Source: Alteromonas sp. KUL49
Lineage (GTDB): Bacteria > Pseudomonadota > Gammaproteobacteria > Enterobacterales > Alteromonadaceae
Length of the DNA: 64,000 nucleotides
Direction of reading: 5' to 3'
Assembly: GCF_006538345.1 (NCBI RefSeq)
Contig: NZ_BJKL01000005.1
Span: 1 to 64,000, forward strand
The position numbers were made by a program, and so were the translations under genes. The number at the start of each line of letters is the position of its first letter. Within the stretch, counting starts at the first letter, position 1. Of this stretch, positions 9,518 to 20,708 are shown piece by piece. Under the pieces are notes generated by a model. It was given only the letters and a program-made list of their open reading frames with translations, was not told where the DNA came from and made no database searches.

Positions 9518-10390
9518 ATGGCAGTGACTGCAGCACTTGTTAAAGAACTGCGCGAACGTACTGGCGCAGGCATGCTGGACTGTAAAAAGGCCCTTGTTGA
9601 AACGGATGGCGACATTGAGCTAGCCATTGAAAACATGCGTAAATCTGGTCAAGCAAAAGCGGCTAAGAAAGCCGGTCGTATCGCCGCTGAAGGTGTTATC
9701 TTAACTAAGGTATCTGACGGCCGCGCAACTATGCTTGAGCTTAACTGTGAGACAGACTTCGTTGCTCGTGACGAAGGTTTCCTAGCTTTCGGTAACAAGC
9801 TTTTAGAGCTTGCTGCTGCAAACAACATCAACGACATGGACGCGCTCAATGCTGCAGAACTTGACGGTTCAACGGTAAGTGAAGTTCGTGACGCACTTGT
9901 TGCTAAGATTGGTGAAAACATCTCTCCTCGTCGTGTAATTAACGTTGAAGGTGACAACCTAGGTGCATACGTGCACGGTGGTCGTATCGGTGTTATCTCT
10001 ATCCTAACTGGTGGTGAAGCTGACCTAGCTAAAGATGTTGCTATGCACGTTGCTGCGGCTAGCCCTCAATTCGTTAAGCCTGAAAACGTTCCGGCTGAAG
10101 TTGTTGAGAAAGAGAAAGAAATCCAAATCGAAATCGCTGTACAATCTGGCAAGCCTGCTGAAATTGCAGAAAAAATGGTTGCTGGTCGTATGAAGAAGTT
10201 CACTGGCGAAGTTAGCCTTACAGGTCAGCCTTTCGTTAAAGACCCTTCAGTTAGCGTTGGTGACCTTCTTAAGAACAACGGTGCAGACGTTATCAACTTC
10301 GTTCGTTTCGAAGTTGGTGAAGGTATCGAGAAAAAATCTGAAGACTTTGCAGCTGAAGTTGCTGCACAGATGGAAGCAGCGAAGAAATAA
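9518..10390 (+). CDS. tsf: Translation elongation factor Ts
   Basis: A 290-residue guanine nucleotide exchange factor that recycles EF-Tu. The N-terminal UBA-like domain contains [16 protein letters not shown]; the core carries ..[15 protein letters not shown].. that contacts EF-Tu. Full length (E. coli 283). A GAGGAA ribosome binding site precedes ATG. It follows rpsB after a leaky terminator and is closed by a strong one. Confidence 0.98.
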   Translation: MAVTAALVKELRERTGAGMLDCKKALVETDGDIELAIENMRKSGQAKAAKKAGRIAAEGVILTKVSDGRATMLELNCETDFVARDEGFLAFGNKLLELAAANNINDMDALNAAELDGSTVSEVRDALVAKIGENISPRRVINVEGDNLGAYVHGGRIGVISILTGGEADLAKDVAMHVAAASPQFVKPENVPAEVVEKEKEIQIEIAVQSGKPAEIAEKMVAGRMKKFTGEVSLTGQPFVKDPSVSVGDLLKNNGADVINFVRFEVGEGIEKKSEDFAAEVAAQMEAAKK

Positions 10391-10436
10391 TTCTGCGTTA
10401 AGCTTTTGCAATCTGCGATAGTCAGATACACTACGG

Positions 10437-10460
10437 GCACCTCTTCGGAGGTGCTTTTTT
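10437..10460 (+). terminator. tsf terminator with UUCG tetraloop
   Basis: Stem GCACCTC / GAGGTGC capped by a C(TTCG)G tetraloop and followed by six T. It separates rpsB-tsf from pyrH. Confidence 0.9.
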
Positions 10461-10633
10461 ATGTGTTTGCTCATCTATTGAACAGTTTGAGTTAGGCACT
10501 GAGACAATGGTAGGTTGCTAAATCTACTAACTTATTGATAGTAAGTGAATTGTCCTATGTTTTCTTGGTGATTTACCGTTATGGAAGAAAATAGAATATA
10601 TAGGACAAACGCGTTTACGAGGAAAAAGCAAAA

Positions 10634-11374
10634 ATGAGTATCACACCAAAATCAGCATATCGTCGCATTCTCTTAAAGCTTAGTGGTGAAGCCCTCATGG
10701 GTGAAGAAGGCTTTGGTATCGATCCAAAAGTACTAGATCGTATGGCGCAAGAAATCAAAGAACTTGTTGAGTTAGGTGTTCAAGTCGGTTTAGTTATCGG
10801 CGGTGGTAACCTTTTTCGCGGTGAAGGGTTAGCAAAAGCTGGTATGAACCGTGTTGTAGGTGACCATATGGGTATGCTTGCCACTGTGATGAACGGCCTA
10901 GCGATGCGTGATGCGCTGCACAGAGCTTTTGTTAACGCACGTTTGATGTCTGCTTTTCCATTAAACGGTGTATGTGACAACTACAATTGGGCAGAGGCGA
11001 TCAGTTTGCTTAAGTCTGGTCGTGTGGTCATCTTCTCAGCCGGTACCGGTAATCCCTTCTTTACAACGGATTCAGCAGCGTGTCTGCGCGGTATAGAGAT
11101 TGAAGCGGATGCGGTATTAAAAGGTACAAAAGTAGATGGTGTATTCAGTGATGACCCAGCTAAAAATCCTGAAGCAACACTGTACAGCCAACTTTCATAT
11201 CAAGAAGTCCTCGAAAAAGAATTAAAAGTGATGGATTTGTCAGCGTTTACGCTGGCTCGTGACCACAGTCTGCCAATCCGCGTGTTCAACATGAACAAGC
11301 CTGGTTGTTTAAAGCGCGTAGTCATGGGTGAGCCAGAGGGCACACTTATCGATCATGTTGAAAAAATTAGTTAA
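10634..11374 (+). CDS. pyrH: Uridylate kinase
   Basis: A 246-residue bacterial UMP kinase (amino acid kinase family) that makes UDP for nucleic acid and sugar-nucleotide synthesis. The start segment [13 protein letters not shown] and the glycine-rich [11 protein letters not shown], then ..[15 protein letters not shown].. and ..[13 protein letters not shown].., are family hallmarks. It is separated from tsf by 243 bases with a terminator and runs directly into frr (18 bases). Confidence 0.97.
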   Translation: MSITPKSAYRRILLKLSGEALMGEEGFGIDPKVLDRMAQEIKELVELGVQVGLVIGGGNLFRGEGLAKAGMNRVVGDHMGMLATVMNGLAMRDALHRAFVNARLMSAFPLNGVCDNYNWAEAISLLKSGRVVIFSAGTGNPFFTTDSAACLRGIEIEADAVLKGTKVDGVFSDDPAKNPEATLYSQLSYQEVLEKELKVMDLSAFTLARDHSLPIRVFNMNKPGCLKRVVMGEPEGTLIDHVEKIS

Positions 11375-11392
11375 GACAATAGGAAACACATT

Positions 11393-11950
11393 GTGATTGA
11401 TGAAATTGAATTAGATGCGCGCGAGCGTATGGAAAAAAGCATCAGTGCACTTAAAAGCCAGCTAAGTAAAATTCGCACCGGCCGTGCTCACCCCAGCCTT
11501 CTCGACGGTATTATGGTGCCTTATTACGGCGTAGATACACCACTTAAACAAGTCGCTAACGTAGTTGCTGAAGACAGTCGTACGTTGGCACTGACAGTGT
11601 TTGATAAGAGTGCTATCCAAGCGGTTGAAAAAGCGATAATGCAGTCAGATCTCGGCCTTAACCCTATGAGCGCCGGTGGTTCTATACGCATTCCGTTACC
11701 ACCGTTAACAGAAGAGCGTCGTAAAGATTTGATCCGCGTTGTTCGCAACGAAGCTGAGGGTGGCCGTGTAGCTATTCGTAACATTCGTCGCGATGCAAAC
11801 AGCGATGTAAAAGAGCTCCTGAAAGAAAAAGAAATCAGCGAAGATGAAAGTCGTGCTACTGAAGAAAATATTCAGTCGTTAACAAACGAGTTCATCAAGC
11901 AAGTAGATGGTATGCTTGCTGACAAAGAAAAAGAACTGATGGAAGTGTAA
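11393..11950 (+). CDS. frr: Ribosome recycling factor
   Basis: A 185-residue protein that splits post-termination ribosomes with EF-G. The family blocks [30 protein letters not shown] and [11 protein letters not shown] are all present and the length is exactly that of E. coli RRF. The start is GTG, 19 bases after pyrH, with an AATAGGAAA ribosome binding site. Confidence 0.97.
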   Translation: MIDEIELDARERMEKSISALKSQLSKIRTGRAHPSLLDGIMVPYYGVDTPLKQVANVVAEDSRTLALTVFDKSAIQAVEKAIMQSDLGLNPMSAGGSIRIPLPPLTEERRKDLIRVVRNEAEGGRVAIRNIRRDANSDVKELLKEKEISEDESRATEENIQSLTNEFIKQVDGMLADKEKELMEV

Positions 11951-11958
11951 GCAGTATT

Positions 11959-12747
11959 ATGATTGGGAAGCGGTCTCGCGTCACAAAACAACCGGAACAA
12001 ATGACTGAAAGCCCTGTATCTAATGTAGGGCCTCAGCATGTTGCCATTATTATGGATGGCAATGGTCGTTGGGCGCAAAAGAAAGGGAAAATTCGTACAT
12101 TTGGGCACAAAGCTGGCGTTGACTCAGTCAAAGCTGTGGTGAGGTTCGCGCGCAAGACGGGAATTAAATCTCTTACGCTTTTTGCCTTTTCTAGTGAAAA
12201 CTGGAAGCGCCCTGAAGAAGAAGTCAGTGTGTTGATGGAGTTGTTTAACTTTGTATTGAACAACGAAGTCAAACGCTTGAATAAAAATGGTGTACGTTTG
12301 AAAGTCATCGGCGACGTTAGCGCCTTCGATGACAAGCTTGTTGAGAAGATCCACAAAGCTGAGACCCTGACCGCTGACAATCACGACTTAGTGTTAAATA
12401 TTGCGGCAAACTACGGTGGCCGTTGGGACATTGTTAACGCCACTAAACAAATTGCGAATGACGTTCAAAACGGGAAGCTGGATGCTGAAAGCGTCACTGA
12501 AGATACATTCAACAATTATGTGTCTACAGCGGAGTTGCCAGAACTCGATTTGTTAATTCGCACTGGCGGTGAGCACCGTATCAGTAATTTCTTACTGTGG
12601 CAGTGTGCTTACGCTGAATTGTATTTTACCGATGTACTATGGCCTGATTTTAATGAAGATGTTTTTCAGTTGGCTGTAGATGATTTCAATGTTCGCCAAC
12701 GCCGATTTGGGCTAACAGGTGAACAAGTGCTGACGCCTAATACTTAG
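11959..12747 (+). CDS. uppS: Undecaprenyl diphosphate synthase (cis)
   Basis: Condenses eight isopentenyl units onto farnesyl diphosphate to make the C55 lipid carrier for peptidoglycan and LPS. Catalytic [10 protein letters not shown] (Asp33 with this start), ..[11 protein letters not shown].. and [14 protein letters not shown] are intact. With ATG at 11959 the protein has 262 residues and an extra polar N-terminus; ATG at 12001 would give 248 residues, closer to the usual length. It lies eight bases after frr and opens the lipid section. Confidence 0.95.
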   Translation: MIGKRSRVTKQPEQMTESPVSNVGPQHVAIIMDGNGRWAQKKGKIRTFGHKAGVDSVKAVVRFARKTGIKSLTLFAFSSENWKRPEEEVSVLMELFNFVLNNEVKRLNKNGVRLKVIGDVSAFDDKLVEKIHKAETLTADNHDLVLNIAANYGGRWDIVNATKQIANDVQNGKLDAESVTEDTFNNYVSTAELPELDLLIRTGGEHRISNFLLWQCAYAELYFTDVLWPDFNEDVFQLAVDDFNVRQRRFGLTGEQVLTPNT

Positions 12748-12799
12748 TTATGTGTAGCAGCACCAGGCTTGACCTGACAACAGGAGCAAAGAGCCAATT

Positions 12800-13663
12800 A
12801 TGCTAAAACAAAGAATAATAACTGCATTAATTCTCGCCCCTTTGGCACTTTTTGCCATTCTCTTCTTACCTGTATTTTGGTTTGAAATTGCTATTGCCGG
12901 TGTTGTAGGCATAGGCGCTTATGAATGGGCCAACATGTCTGGTTTCACCCAGCGTCCACAAAAAGTGGCCTTTATGATAGCCGCATTTTTGGTGTGTATC
13001 GTGTTGTCAGTGCAAGTTGGTAGTGAATCAATTTGGCATCAAGGACAGTTAAACTCCCTGTACAAATCTATCCTTAGTATCGCCGTGGTGTGGTGGGTAG
13101 TTTCATTGTTCATGATTATTGCTTATCCCAAGTACTCCAAAGTGTGGCGAGAAAACCGTGCTATTCGCTTGTCTTTTGGCGTAGTCACTCTCATTCCCAC
13201 TTGGATAGCAGTCGTTGCGCTAAGAACAAGTTTGTATGACGTGGATGAGTACTACGGCGCTTCGTTGATCTTTTACGTGCTAGGCATTGTGTGGGCCGCT
13301 GATATTGGTGCGTTCTTCGTAGGCGTAAAGTTTGGTCGTCACAAGTTACGCCCCAATGTTTCTCCGGGGAAAACCTTGGAAGGTCTTTTAGGCGGGGTCG
13401 CTGCCTCTTCAGCAATCATCGCATTTGCCGCGTTGCATTATCAGGTGGAGCCTTCTCGAATCTGGCTACATTTAGTTATTGGTGGTGTCACTGTCGCGGT
13501 GTCAGCCTTAGGTGACTTGAATGAGAGTATGTTCAAGCGAACTGCAGGAATTAAAGACAGTGGACGCATTTTACCCGGTCATGGTGGTGTGTTAGACCGT
13601 ATTGACAGTTTAACGGCTGCGTTTCCTGTGTTCGCCTTTAGTTATGTGATGTGGATGGCTTAA
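12800..13663 (+). CDS. cdsA: Phosphatidate cytidylyltransferase
   Basis: A 287-residue inner-membrane enzyme that makes CDP-diacylglycerol from phosphatidate and CTP. It is highly hydrophobic, with about eight membrane segments. The CDP-diglyceride synthetase signature from SMFKR through ..[16 protein letters not shown] spans residues 243-269 near the C-terminus. The TAA stop overlaps the dxr ATG (TAATG), so translation is coupled. Confidence 0.96.
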   Translation: MLKQRIITALILAPLALFAILFLPVFWFEIAIAGVVGIGAYEWANMSGFTQRPQKVAFMIAAFLVCIVLSVQVGSESIWHQGQLNSLYKSILSIAVVWWVVSLFMIIAYPKYSKVWRENRAIRLSFGVVTLIPTWIAVVALRTSLYDVDEYYGASLIFYVLGIVWAADIGAFFVGVKFGRHKLRPNVSPGKTLEGLLGGVAASSAIIAFAALHYQVEPSRIWLHLVIGGVTVAVSALGDLNESMFKRTAGIKDSGRILPGHGGVLDRIDSLTAAFPVFAFSYVMWMA

Positions 13664-14850
13664 TGCAAACCGTTACTGTGCTTGGGGCTACAGGCTCTAT
13701 TGGGTGTAGTACCCTTGATGTTATCGCTCGCCATCCTGATTTGTTTCGCGTATTCGCTATTACTGGCAATAGTCAAGTAGAGCGGCTCATCGAACAAGCT
13801 GCTGCTTGTTCACCACGTTACATTGTGCTTGCGGATGATAGCCGTTATGAAGAGGCAGTATCATTAGCAAAACAACACGGTGTTAATGCGCAGATTTTGT
13901 GTGGCGGCGATGCGCTAGAAGAAGTATCTTCAGCGCCTGAAGTTGATACTGTTATGGCAGCAATAGTGGGTGCAGCTGGATTACTGCCAACACTGGCGGC
14001 AGTAAAGGCGGGCAAGCGAGTCCTTCTTGCTAACAAAGAAGCACTAGTCATGTCTGGAGCGTTGCTGATCGATGCAGCCAATCAAAGTGGGGCGTCTATC
14101 CTACCCATTGACAGTGAACACAATGCAATTTTCCAATGTTTACCCGATGATTTTCAATATGGCAATTTAGCCCATTCAGGTATTTCAAAGATTTTACTTA
14201 CAGGCTCAGGAGGTCCGTTTAGAGACCGTAGCTTGTCTACATTCAATGAGATAACCGTGGAGCAAGCCTGTACCCATCCTAATTGGTCCATGGGACAGAA
14301 AATTACCGTCGATTCTGCGACGATGATGAACAAAGGTCTCGAGTTTATTGAAGCATGTTGGTTGTTCGGAACCAAAGCTAGTGACATTGAGGTGGTTATT
14401 CACCCCCAAAGCGTAATTCACTCTATGGTCCAATATGTCGATGGTTCAATCATTTCTCAAATGGGTAACCCTGACATGCGCACTCCCATCGCTTATGGCT
14501 TGGCTTATCCGCATAGAATCGACTCGGGTGTAGCGCCTGTAGATTTTAATACGATTGGAGATTTTAGTTTTACCTCTCCGTGCTTCGAGCGTTATCCAAA
14601 TTTAAAACTCGCCATTGATGCATGTATCGATGGACAAGCGGCAACAACACGTCTAAATGCAGCCAATGAGGTAGCAGTAGCGGCGTTTTTAGCCAAGAAA
14701 ATCCGGTTTACAGACATAGCACGGGTGAACGCAGAAACTCTCGATAAAATGGAACCAATAACAGTTTCATCGCTCCAACAAATTCTTGAGCAAGATAGCA
14801 GTGCTAGAGATATGGCGATGCAAGTAATTAGAGGATTGTCAGCGTGTTAG
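13663..14850 (+). CDS. dxr: 1-deoxy-D-xylulose 5-phosphate reductoisomerase
   Basis: Second step of the non-mevalonate (MEP) isoprenoid pathway, NADPH-dependent. The N-terminal GATGSIG (residues 8-14) binds NADPH; the metal and substrate region shows ..[10 protein letters not shown].., ..[11 protein letters not shown].. and ..[13 protein letters not shown]... I chose ATG at 13663 (395 residues), coupled to the cdsA stop, over an in-frame GTG 12 bases upstream. Its stop overlaps the rseP GTG start. Confidence 0.96.
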   Translation: MQTVTVLGATGSIGCSTLDVIARHPDLFRVFAITGNSQVERLIEQAAACSPRYIVLADDSRYEEAVSLAKQHGVNAQILCGGDALEEVSSAPEVDTVMAAIVGAAGLLPTLAAVKAGKRVLLANKEALVMSGALLIDAANQSGASILPIDSEHNAIFQCLPDDFQYGNLAHSGISKILLTGSGGPFRDRSLSTFNEITVEQACTHPNWSMGQKITVDSATMMNKGLEFIEACWLFGTKASDIEVVIHPQSVIHSMVQYVDGSIISQMGNPDMRTPIAYGLAYPHRIDSGVAPVDFNTIGDFSFTSPCFERYPNLKLAIDACIDGQAATTRLNAANEVAVAAFLAKKIRFTDIARVNAETLDKMEPITVSSLQQILEQDSSARDMAMQVIRGLSAC

Positions 14851-16196
14851 GTTTTTTGTGGAGCGCTGGTGCGTTTATTGTTGCGTTAGGGATTTTAGTC
14901 GCGGTCCATGAATGGGGACATTTTTACGTGGCTCGCCGTTGCGGTGTTCATGTTGAGCGCTTTTCCATTGGTTTTGGTAAACCATTGTGGCGACGTAAAA
15001 GTACCTCCGGTACCGAGTATGTTATTGCTGCGATACCTCTAGGTGGCTACGTTCGCATGCTCGATGGACGAGTGGATGATGTACCAGAGCATATGGCGCA
15101 CAAGGCGTTCAACAACAAAACTGTGCTTCAGCGAATGGCTATTATTGCCGCCGGCCCTGGGGTCAATTTCATATTCGCTTTTTTCGCATTGTGGATAATG
15201 TATCTAGTTGGATTGCAAACCGTGAAGCCTGTGGTTAATACCATTGAGCCAAACAGTATTGCTGAGTTAGCTGGTGTAACCAAAGGTGACGAGATCATTG
15301 CTGTGGGTGAGCGCAGTACTCCTGATTGGGAGGCTGTTAATATGGAGCTCGTGTCGCATATAGGTAAAGAGGCAGCTCTGGTTACACTAGTAAACAAAGA
15401 TAAAGTACAAAAAGAATTAACATTTACATTGACCGGTTGGAACTTTGACCCAGATAAAGAGTCTCCTTTAAGCAGCTTGGGTATTACACCGTTTAGACCC
15501 GCACCTACACTAGAGGTAGGTTTTGTAGGTGATGACAGTGCTGCAGAACGAGCAGGGATTAAGACCGGTGACGTACTTGTATCTATTAACGGAGAACAAG
15601 TGAGCAATTGGCAGTTTTTGGTTGATAAAATTGTCGATAGCCCGGGAGCCATTTTGTCTTTGGGTATCGAACGGGATGGACAGCTAATCACTGTTAACCC
15701 AACGGTAGCAAAACAAGATACGCCAGAAGGTCAGCGAGGATATTTGGGCGTTAGTCCAGTGTTCGAACCTTGGCCAAAAGGGTATGTGTTTACCCATCAA
15801 TATGGCATAGTAGAGTCTGTTGTAAGAGCTTTTGACAAAACATGGCGTTTAATAACGCTGAGTGTTGAAATGATAGGGAAATTATTGACCGGTGATGTAT
15901 CGGTTAAAAATCTGAGCGGACCTATCTCAATTGCGCAAGGAGCGGGTGTAAGTGCCGGCTTCGGACTTGCGTATTTTCTAAGTTTTCTTGCTTTGATAAG
16001 CGTTAATTTAGGCATAATAAATTTGCTTCCCTTACCAATGTTAGATGGCGGGCATTTACTGTTTTACGCCATTGAATGGATACGAGGTAAACCTGTACCC
16101 GATGAGGTTCAGGAGTGGGGGTACAGGATCGGTGGCATGTTATTGTTCACGATAATGAGCATCGCCATTGTAAATGACATTGCTCGTATCACCTGA
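14844..16196 (+). CDS. rseP: Site-2 protease RseP
   Basis: A 450-residue inner-membrane zinc metalloprotease that cuts anti-sigma-E RseA within the membrane after DegS, and also clears signal peptides. The active site HEWGH is at H22, E23 and H26; two PDZ domains occupy about residues 115-290; the third zinc ligand is Asp401 in LPLPMLDGG. Length equals the E. coli protein. It begins with GTG inside the dxr stop region and sits before bamA, a sigma-E related neighbour. Confidence 0.96.
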   Translation: MLGFLWSAGAFIVALGILVAVHEWGHFYVARRCGVHVERFSIGFGKPLWRRKSTSGTEYVIAAIPLGGYVRMLDGRVDDVPEHMAHKAFNNKTVLQRMAIIAAGPGVNFIFAFFALWIMYLVGLQTVKPVVNTIEPNSIAELAGVTKGDEIIAVGERSTPDWEAVNMELVSHIGKEAALVTLVNKDKVQKELTFTLTGWNFDPDKESPLSSLGITPFRPAPTLEVGFVGDDSAAERAGIKTGDVLVSINGEQVSNWQFLVDKIVDSPGAILSLGIERDGQLITVNPTVAKQDTPEGQRGYLGVSPVFEPWPKGYVFTHQYGIVESVVRAFDKTWRLITLSVEMIGKLLTGDVSVKNLSGPISIAQGAGVSAGFGLAYFLSFLALISVNLGIINLLPLPMLDGGHLLFYAIEWIRGKPVPDEVQEWGYRIGGMLLFTIMSIAIVNDIARIT

Positions 16197-16256
16197 TAGA
16201 TGTCGGGAAGATAATAAAATAGCGAAGAAAGAACGCGGCCAGGAACAAATATATAC

Positions 16257-18734
16257 ATGAAGTTTAAACAGTTAGTAGCAGCCGGTGCAATTGCTACCAG
16301 TGCTAGCTTAGCCAATGCTGCAGACTCAAACCAAGAATTTGTAGTCGAAGACATTCGAGTCGAAGGGTTACAACGAGTTGCACTCGGTGCGGCGTTGACT
16401 TATCTCCCCGTCCAGGTGGGCGACAATCTGAATTCGTTCAGAGTTACTCAGTTGATCCGTTCACTTTACTCATCAACTCACTTCGAGAATGTTGAAATTT
16501 TGCGTGACGGCAACACGTTAGTTGTGCGCGTTTCAGAACGCCCGACAATCAGTAACATCATTTTCGATGGCAACGACGACATCAAAGATGAGCAATTGCA
16601 GGAAAGCTTAGACGGCAATGGTATACGAGTCGGTGAGCCCCTCGATAAAACCGTTCTAACATCGATTGAAAATGGCCTTAAAGACTTTTTCTATAGCATT
16701 GGTAAATACAATGCTGATGTTACAGCTATCATAACGCCGCTTCCAAGAAACCGCGTAGACCTCAAACTGCTGTTTGAAGAGGGTGATGCCGCCGAAATTC
16801 AACAGATCAATATTGTTGGTAATGAGATTTTCTCTGATGCTGTATTGATGGAAAGTTTTGAGCTTCAATATGATAAGCCGTGGTGGGATTTCCTCTCTGA
16901 AACGCGATATCAACAACAGACGTTGCAAGGTGATATGGAAACCCTGCGTAACCACTATTTAGATCGTGGTTATCTGCGCTTTAACGTTGATTCGACGCAA
17001 GTGTCCATGACACCTGAAAAATCAGGCATCTACATTGCGCTAAACGTCACTGAAGGTGAGCAATATACGATTTCAGAAGTAGAACTCGTTGGTGATGTAT
17101 TGGGCCATGAAGATTACATTGAACGCGTTTTACCACTCACTCCTGGCGAGTTATACAATCAGGCTGAAGTAACTTACACAGAAGAGTTTATTAGTAAATA
17201 CCTGGGTAGATTTGGTTTCGCCTATCCCACGGTAACCACGGTTCCCGAGATTAATGATGAGGACAAAACGGTTAAATTGACCTTGTCGGTGGACCCAGGT
17301 AAGCGTATTTACGCTCGTCGCATTCAATTCAATGGTAATGTGATCACCGCCGATGAAGTACTTCGCCACAACGTGAGTCAGATGGAAGGTGCTTGGTTGT
17401 CAAACAACCTGCTTGAGTCTTCTAAAAATCAGTTGTCTCGACTCACCTACATGGAAGAAGTTGAATTCGAAACTATTCGAATTCCAGGCCAAGAAGACCA
17501 AGTGGATGTTGTTTTCAACGTTAAGGAGCAACCAGCAGGCTCGTTTAACGCCGGTATTGGTTACGGTGACAGAACCAAGCTAAGTCTTCAAGCGGGTATT
17601 CAGCAAGATAACTTCTTGGGAACGGGTAAACGAGTTGGTTTAAACCTAAGCACCGTCTCATATCAGCGTTCTGCACAAATCACTTACAACGACCCATTCT
17701 TTACCATAGATGGGATTAGCCTCGGTGGAAGTATTGGTTATAGTGAGTTCGATGGTTCTGACTTTAATGTTATCCAATATAACTCGAAGCAATGGTCTGT
17801 TGGGGCGAACATTGGTTATCCAATTAACGAGTTTAACCGCATTAACTTTGGCCTTACTTATTCTAACGTAGAGCTTTTCAATCGCGGTTATTATGAGCAG
17901 ACTGAACAGTTTTATGACCAGTTCCTTGATGGTGACGATCCAGATGCTGCTGTTAAATATCAGTCGTTTCAGGCCAGTGTGAGTTGGAGTAGAAGTACGC
18001 TAAATCGCGGTTTATTCCCAACAGCGGGTTCGTCGCAAAGAGCGTCGTTTAGCGTCACAACGCCTAATTCTGACGTGAACTTCTTCAAAACTATATTCGA
18101 TGGTAAGTGGTACTATCCGTTAAGCCGCAACCAACGTTGGTCTGTGCTTGCACGAGTTCGCCTTGGATATGGTAACGGTTATGGCGATATTAATGGAAAC
18201 GAGCAAATTATGCCGTTTACCGAGAACTTCACCGCTGGTGGTGCTGATTCACTACGCGGCTTTGAGAACAATACCGTTGGTCCACGTGGTATTATTCGTC
18301 AATCGAGCGGTTCAATTACCGGTCCTGATGGCCAAGTTTACCCGAATGATCCTGCTGACGATTTAATATCTCTATCTCGCCGTAGTTTGGGTGGTAATGC
18401 GATGGCGCTTGGTGGCGTTGAATTAATCGTACCTACCCCCTTTGTGGAAGAAGATATGGATAACTCGGTAAGAACGAGTATTTTCCTTGATGTTGGTAAT
18501 GTTTGGGATACGGAATTTGATTATGACAAGTACCGTAGTTTCGAACAACCGAACACCCAATACGGCGAGCTGTTGGACTATTCTGACTGGAGCCTGTATC
18601 GTAGTTCTGCTGGTATCTCGGTACAATGGATTTCACCTATGGGCCCAATGGTGTTTAGTTTCTCTAAGGCCATTCAAGAGCGTGACGGTGACGATGCAAG
18701 ATTCTTCACCTTCAATATCGGGCAAACTTTCTAA
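16257..18734 (+). CDS. bamA: Outer membrane protein assembly factor BamA
   Basis: An 825-residue core of the BAM complex that inserts beta-barrel proteins in the outer membrane. A Sec signal peptide ends near ..SLANA-AD (about residue 22). Five POTRA domains follow to about residue 430, then a 16-strand barrel with the conserved LRGFENNTVGPRG loop and a C-terminal phenylalanine (..NIGQTF), the outer-membrane barrel signature. It is followed closely by skp. Confidence 0.97.
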   Translation: MKFKQLVAAGAIATSASLANAADSNQEFVVEDIRVEGLQRVALGAALTYLPVQVGDNLNSFRVTQLIRSLYSSTHFENVEILRDGNTLVVRVSERPTISNIIFDGNDDIKDEQLQESLDGNGIRVGEPLDKTVLTSIENGLKDFFYSIGKYNADVTAIITPLPRNRVDLKLLFEEGDAAEIQQINIVGNEIFSDAVLMESFELQYDKPWWDFLSETRYQQQTLQGDMETLRNHYLDRGYLRFNVDSTQVSMTPEKSGIYIALNVTEGEQYTISEVELVGDVLGHEDYIERVLPLTPGELYNQAEVTYTEEFISKYLGRFGFAYPTVTTVPEINDEDKTVKLTLSVDPGKRIYARRIQFNGNVITADEVLRHNVSQMEGAWLSNNLLESSKNQLSRLTYMEEVEFETIRIPGQEDQVDVVFNVKEQPAGSFNAGIGYGDRTKLSLQAGIQQDNFLGTGKRVGLNLSTVSYQRSAQITYNDPFFTIDGISLGGSIGYSEFDGSDFNVIQYNSKQWSVGANIGYPINEFNRINFGLTYSNVELFNRGYYEQTEQFYDQFLDGDDPDAAVKYQSFQASVSWSRSTLNRGLFPTAGSSQRASFSVTTPNSDVNFFKTIFDGKWYYPLSRNQRWSVLARVRLGYGNGYGDINGNEQIMPFTENFTAGGADSLRGFENNTVGPRGIIRQSSGSITGPDGQVYPNDPADDLISLSRRSLGGNAMALGGVELIVPTPFVEEDMDNSVRTSIFLDVGNVWDTEFDYDKYRSFEQPNTQYGELLDYSDWSLYRSSAGISVQWISPMGPMVFSFSKAIQERDGDDARFFTFNIGQTF

Positions 18735-18793
18735 TAATGATGTTGGGTTAAGAACTAAACCCATATAAAAAAGAGATAAAAAAGGAGTTCCTT

Positions 18794-19309
18794 TTGAAAC
18801 AGTTGGTTAAAAATGCGATTGCAGGCGCGGTACTTAGTACTGCACTTCTTAGTACGTCTGCGATGGCTGAGCAAAAAATTGCAGTGGTTGATGTTCAAGG
18901 TATTTTTCAATCTATGCCTCAGGTAGCTGAGATTCAGAATACTATTCAAAACGAATTCAAAGACAGAATTGAAGAACTTCAACAACTACAGCGTGATGGT
19001 CAGTTCTATGCTGAGCGCCTTCAGCGTGATGCTGCGACAATGAGCGCAGAAGAAAAGTCTGAGATTGAGCAGAAAATCATTGAGGTTCGTACTGCACTTG
19101 AGCAAAAAGCAGGGCCACTTCAACAAGAAATTCAACGTCGTGAAGGTGAAGAACGCAACAAGCTTTTGGGCCTTATTCGTATGGCTATCGACACTGTTGC
19201 TTCTACACAAGACGTGGATTTAGTGCTTAATGCTGGCGCAGTAGCGTTTGCAAAAGAAGAGTTCGACCTCTCAGAAGCAGTATTAGAGCAAGTTAGCAAA
19301 ACTAACTAA
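18794..19309 (+). CDS. skp: Periplasmic chaperone Skp/OmpH
   Basis: A 171-residue periplasmic holdase for unfolded outer-membrane proteins. Signal peptide cleavage is likely after ..STSAMA (about residue 24); the mature part has the beta core IAVVDVQGIFQ.. and a long charged coiled-coil arm (residues ~50-130). The start is TTG, fixed by the strong AAAGGAG site eight bases upstream and the absence of any suitable ATG. A strong terminator follows in the place where lpxD usually begins. Confidence 0.93.
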   Translation: MKQLVKNAIAGAVLSTALLSTSAMAEQKIAVVDVQGIFQSMPQVAEIQNTIQNEFKDRIEELQQLQRDGQFYAERLQRDAATMSAEEKSEIEQKIIEVRTALEQKAGPLQQEIQRREGEERNKLLGLIRMAIDTVASTQDVDLVLNAGAVAFAKEEFDLSEAVLEQVSKTN

Positions 19310-19345
19310 GTCTCTGTGTTTGAGTACGTTTAGTGCTCAACCATT

Positions 19346-19385
19346 ATCAGACCAACTCCGAGAGGTGTTGGTCTGATTTGTTTTT
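19346..19385 (+). terminator. Strong terminator between skp and fabZ
   Basis: Perfect 11-bp stem ATCAGACCAAC (19346-19356) / GTTGGTCTGAT (19367-19377) followed by TTGTTTTTT. It separates bamA-skp from the fabZ-lpxA-lpxB group, where relatives have continuous lpxD coding sequence. Confidence 0.9.
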
Positions 19386-19485
19386 TACGCTTAACAGCGT
19401 AAGGTTGCCGCCGTTTTATAGATTAATGGCAGCCCTGCCCAACGTGTTAGTGGTTAGGTCATGCTTGAAATAAAGGAGAGAGTTT

Positions 19486-19935
19486 TTGTCCAACGCACTT
19501 AATACCATCGAAATAAAAGAAATAATGGATTTGCTTCCCCATCGTTATCCATTTTTATTAGTCGATAGGGTCACTGAATATGTTTTAGGTGAGTCTATCA
19601 AAGCGTATAAAAATATTACGATAAATGAGCCGTGTTTTACTGGGCATTTTCCAGAGCAGCCAATTTTCCCTGGCGTACTAATTCTAGAAGCGATGGCACA
19701 AGTTGCTGGCGTGCTAGGTTTTAAAACCATGGGCAAGTCAGATAAGTTATACTTGTATGCAGGTATTGATAGTGCGCGTTTCAAACGCCCAGTGGTACCT
19801 GGCGATCAGTTGGTATTTGACGTGCAATTGGTTAAAGAGAAAAGAGGGATTTGGAAGTTCAAAGGTACTGCATTAGTGGATGGAGCCGAAGTATGTAGCG
19901 CCGATTTTATGTGTGCAATGAGAGAGATAGCATAA
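19486..19935 (+). CDS. fabZ: 3-hydroxyacyl-ACP dehydratase FabZ
   Basis: A 149-residue hot-dog fold dehydratase of fatty acid elongation that competes with LpxA for 3-hydroxyacyl-ACP. The catalytic His54 is in [11 protein letters not shown] and Glu68 in LEAMAQ. The start is TTG, set by AAAGGAGAG upstream. It is now the first gene of the fabZ-lpxA-lpxB-rnhB-dnaE-accA run, since lpxD is missing before it; lpxA starts one base after its stop. Confidence 0.96.
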   Translation: MSNALNTIEIKEIMDLLPHRYPFLLVDRVTEYVLGESIKAYKNITINEPCFTGHFPEQPIFPGVLILEAMAQVAGVLGFKTMGKSDKLYLYAGIDSARFKRPVVPGDQLVFDVQLVKEKRGIWKFKGTALVDGAEVCSADFMCAMREIA

Positions 19936-19936
19936 C

Positions 19937-20707
19937 GTGATCCATCCAACAGCGGTAATTTCTGACAGCGCTACTATAGGTAGCGATGTAACAATTGGGC
20001 CTTTTTGTGTAGTAGACGATAATGTCACCATAGGTGACGGATGTGTGTTGAAGTCACACGTTGTCGTGCGAGGTCCAACCCGCATAGGTAAAAACAATAC
20101 GTTCTTTCAGTTCACTTCGATTGGAGAAGACTGTCAGGATAAGAAGTATGACGGTGAGCCTACCGAGCTCGTTATCGGCGACGACAACGAGTTTCGAGAA
20201 GGTGTTACTGTGCACCGTGGCACTATTCAAGATAACAGCATCACTATCATAGGGTCTAGAAACCTGCTTATGGTGAATGCTCATGTCGCTCACGATTGTA
20301 TCATCGGTAACGACTGTATTTTGGCGAACAATGTCGCTGTCGCAGGTCACGTGCACGTTGACGATTTTGCTATCGTAGGTGGTGCGGTAGCTATACATCA
20401 ATTTTGTAAGATTGGCGCTCACGCCTTTATCGGTGGTGGCGCTATTATTTTGCGAGATGTACCGCCATTTGTCATGGTGAGTGGTCACAAACACATTCCT
20501 CAGGGCATTAATGCTGAAGGTCTACGCAGGCGTGGATTCGAAAAGTCCTCGATACTGGCAATCAAGCGCGCCTATAAAACCATTTACAGAGAGGGCAACA
20601 CCGTAGCTCAAGCTATCGATAGTCTTGAGGTGCCTGCATCTGAAGAAGGTAGCGTAGCTATGATGCGAGATTTTCTAAGCAACGCCACTAGAGGCATCAT
20701 CCGCTAA
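19937..20707 (+). CDS. lpxA: UDP-N-acetylglucosamine acyltransferase LpxA
   Basis: First step of lipid A synthesis: transfer of a 3-hydroxyacyl chain to UDP-GlcNAc. A 256-residue left-handed beta-helix with many hexapeptide repeats (..SDSATIGSDVTIGPF..); the catalytic His in the ..NAHVAHDC.. motif is H119, equivalent to E. coli H125. The start is GTG, one base after fabZ. The enzyme is complete, although the later acyltransferase LpxD is not encoded nearby. Confidence 0.96.
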   Translation: MIHPTAVISDSATIGSDVTIGPFCVVDDNVTIGDGCVLKSHVVVRGPTRIGKNNTFFQFTSIGEDCQDKKYDGEPTELVIGDDNEFREGVTVHRGTIQDNSITIIGSRNLLMVNAHVAHDCIIGNDCILANNVAVAGHVHVDDFAIVGGAVAIHQFCKIGAHAFIGGGAIILRDVPPFVMVSGHKHIPQGINAEGLRRRGFEKSSILAIKRAYKTIYREGNTVAQAIDSLEVPASEEGSVAMMRDFLSNATRGIIR

Positions 20708-20708
20708 T

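Noticed and set aside
15128-15691. 187-codon antisense frame inside rseP
   Set aside because: It mirrors the codon pattern of the real gene, has low-complexity Ser/Thr/Pro composition and no ribosome binding site.
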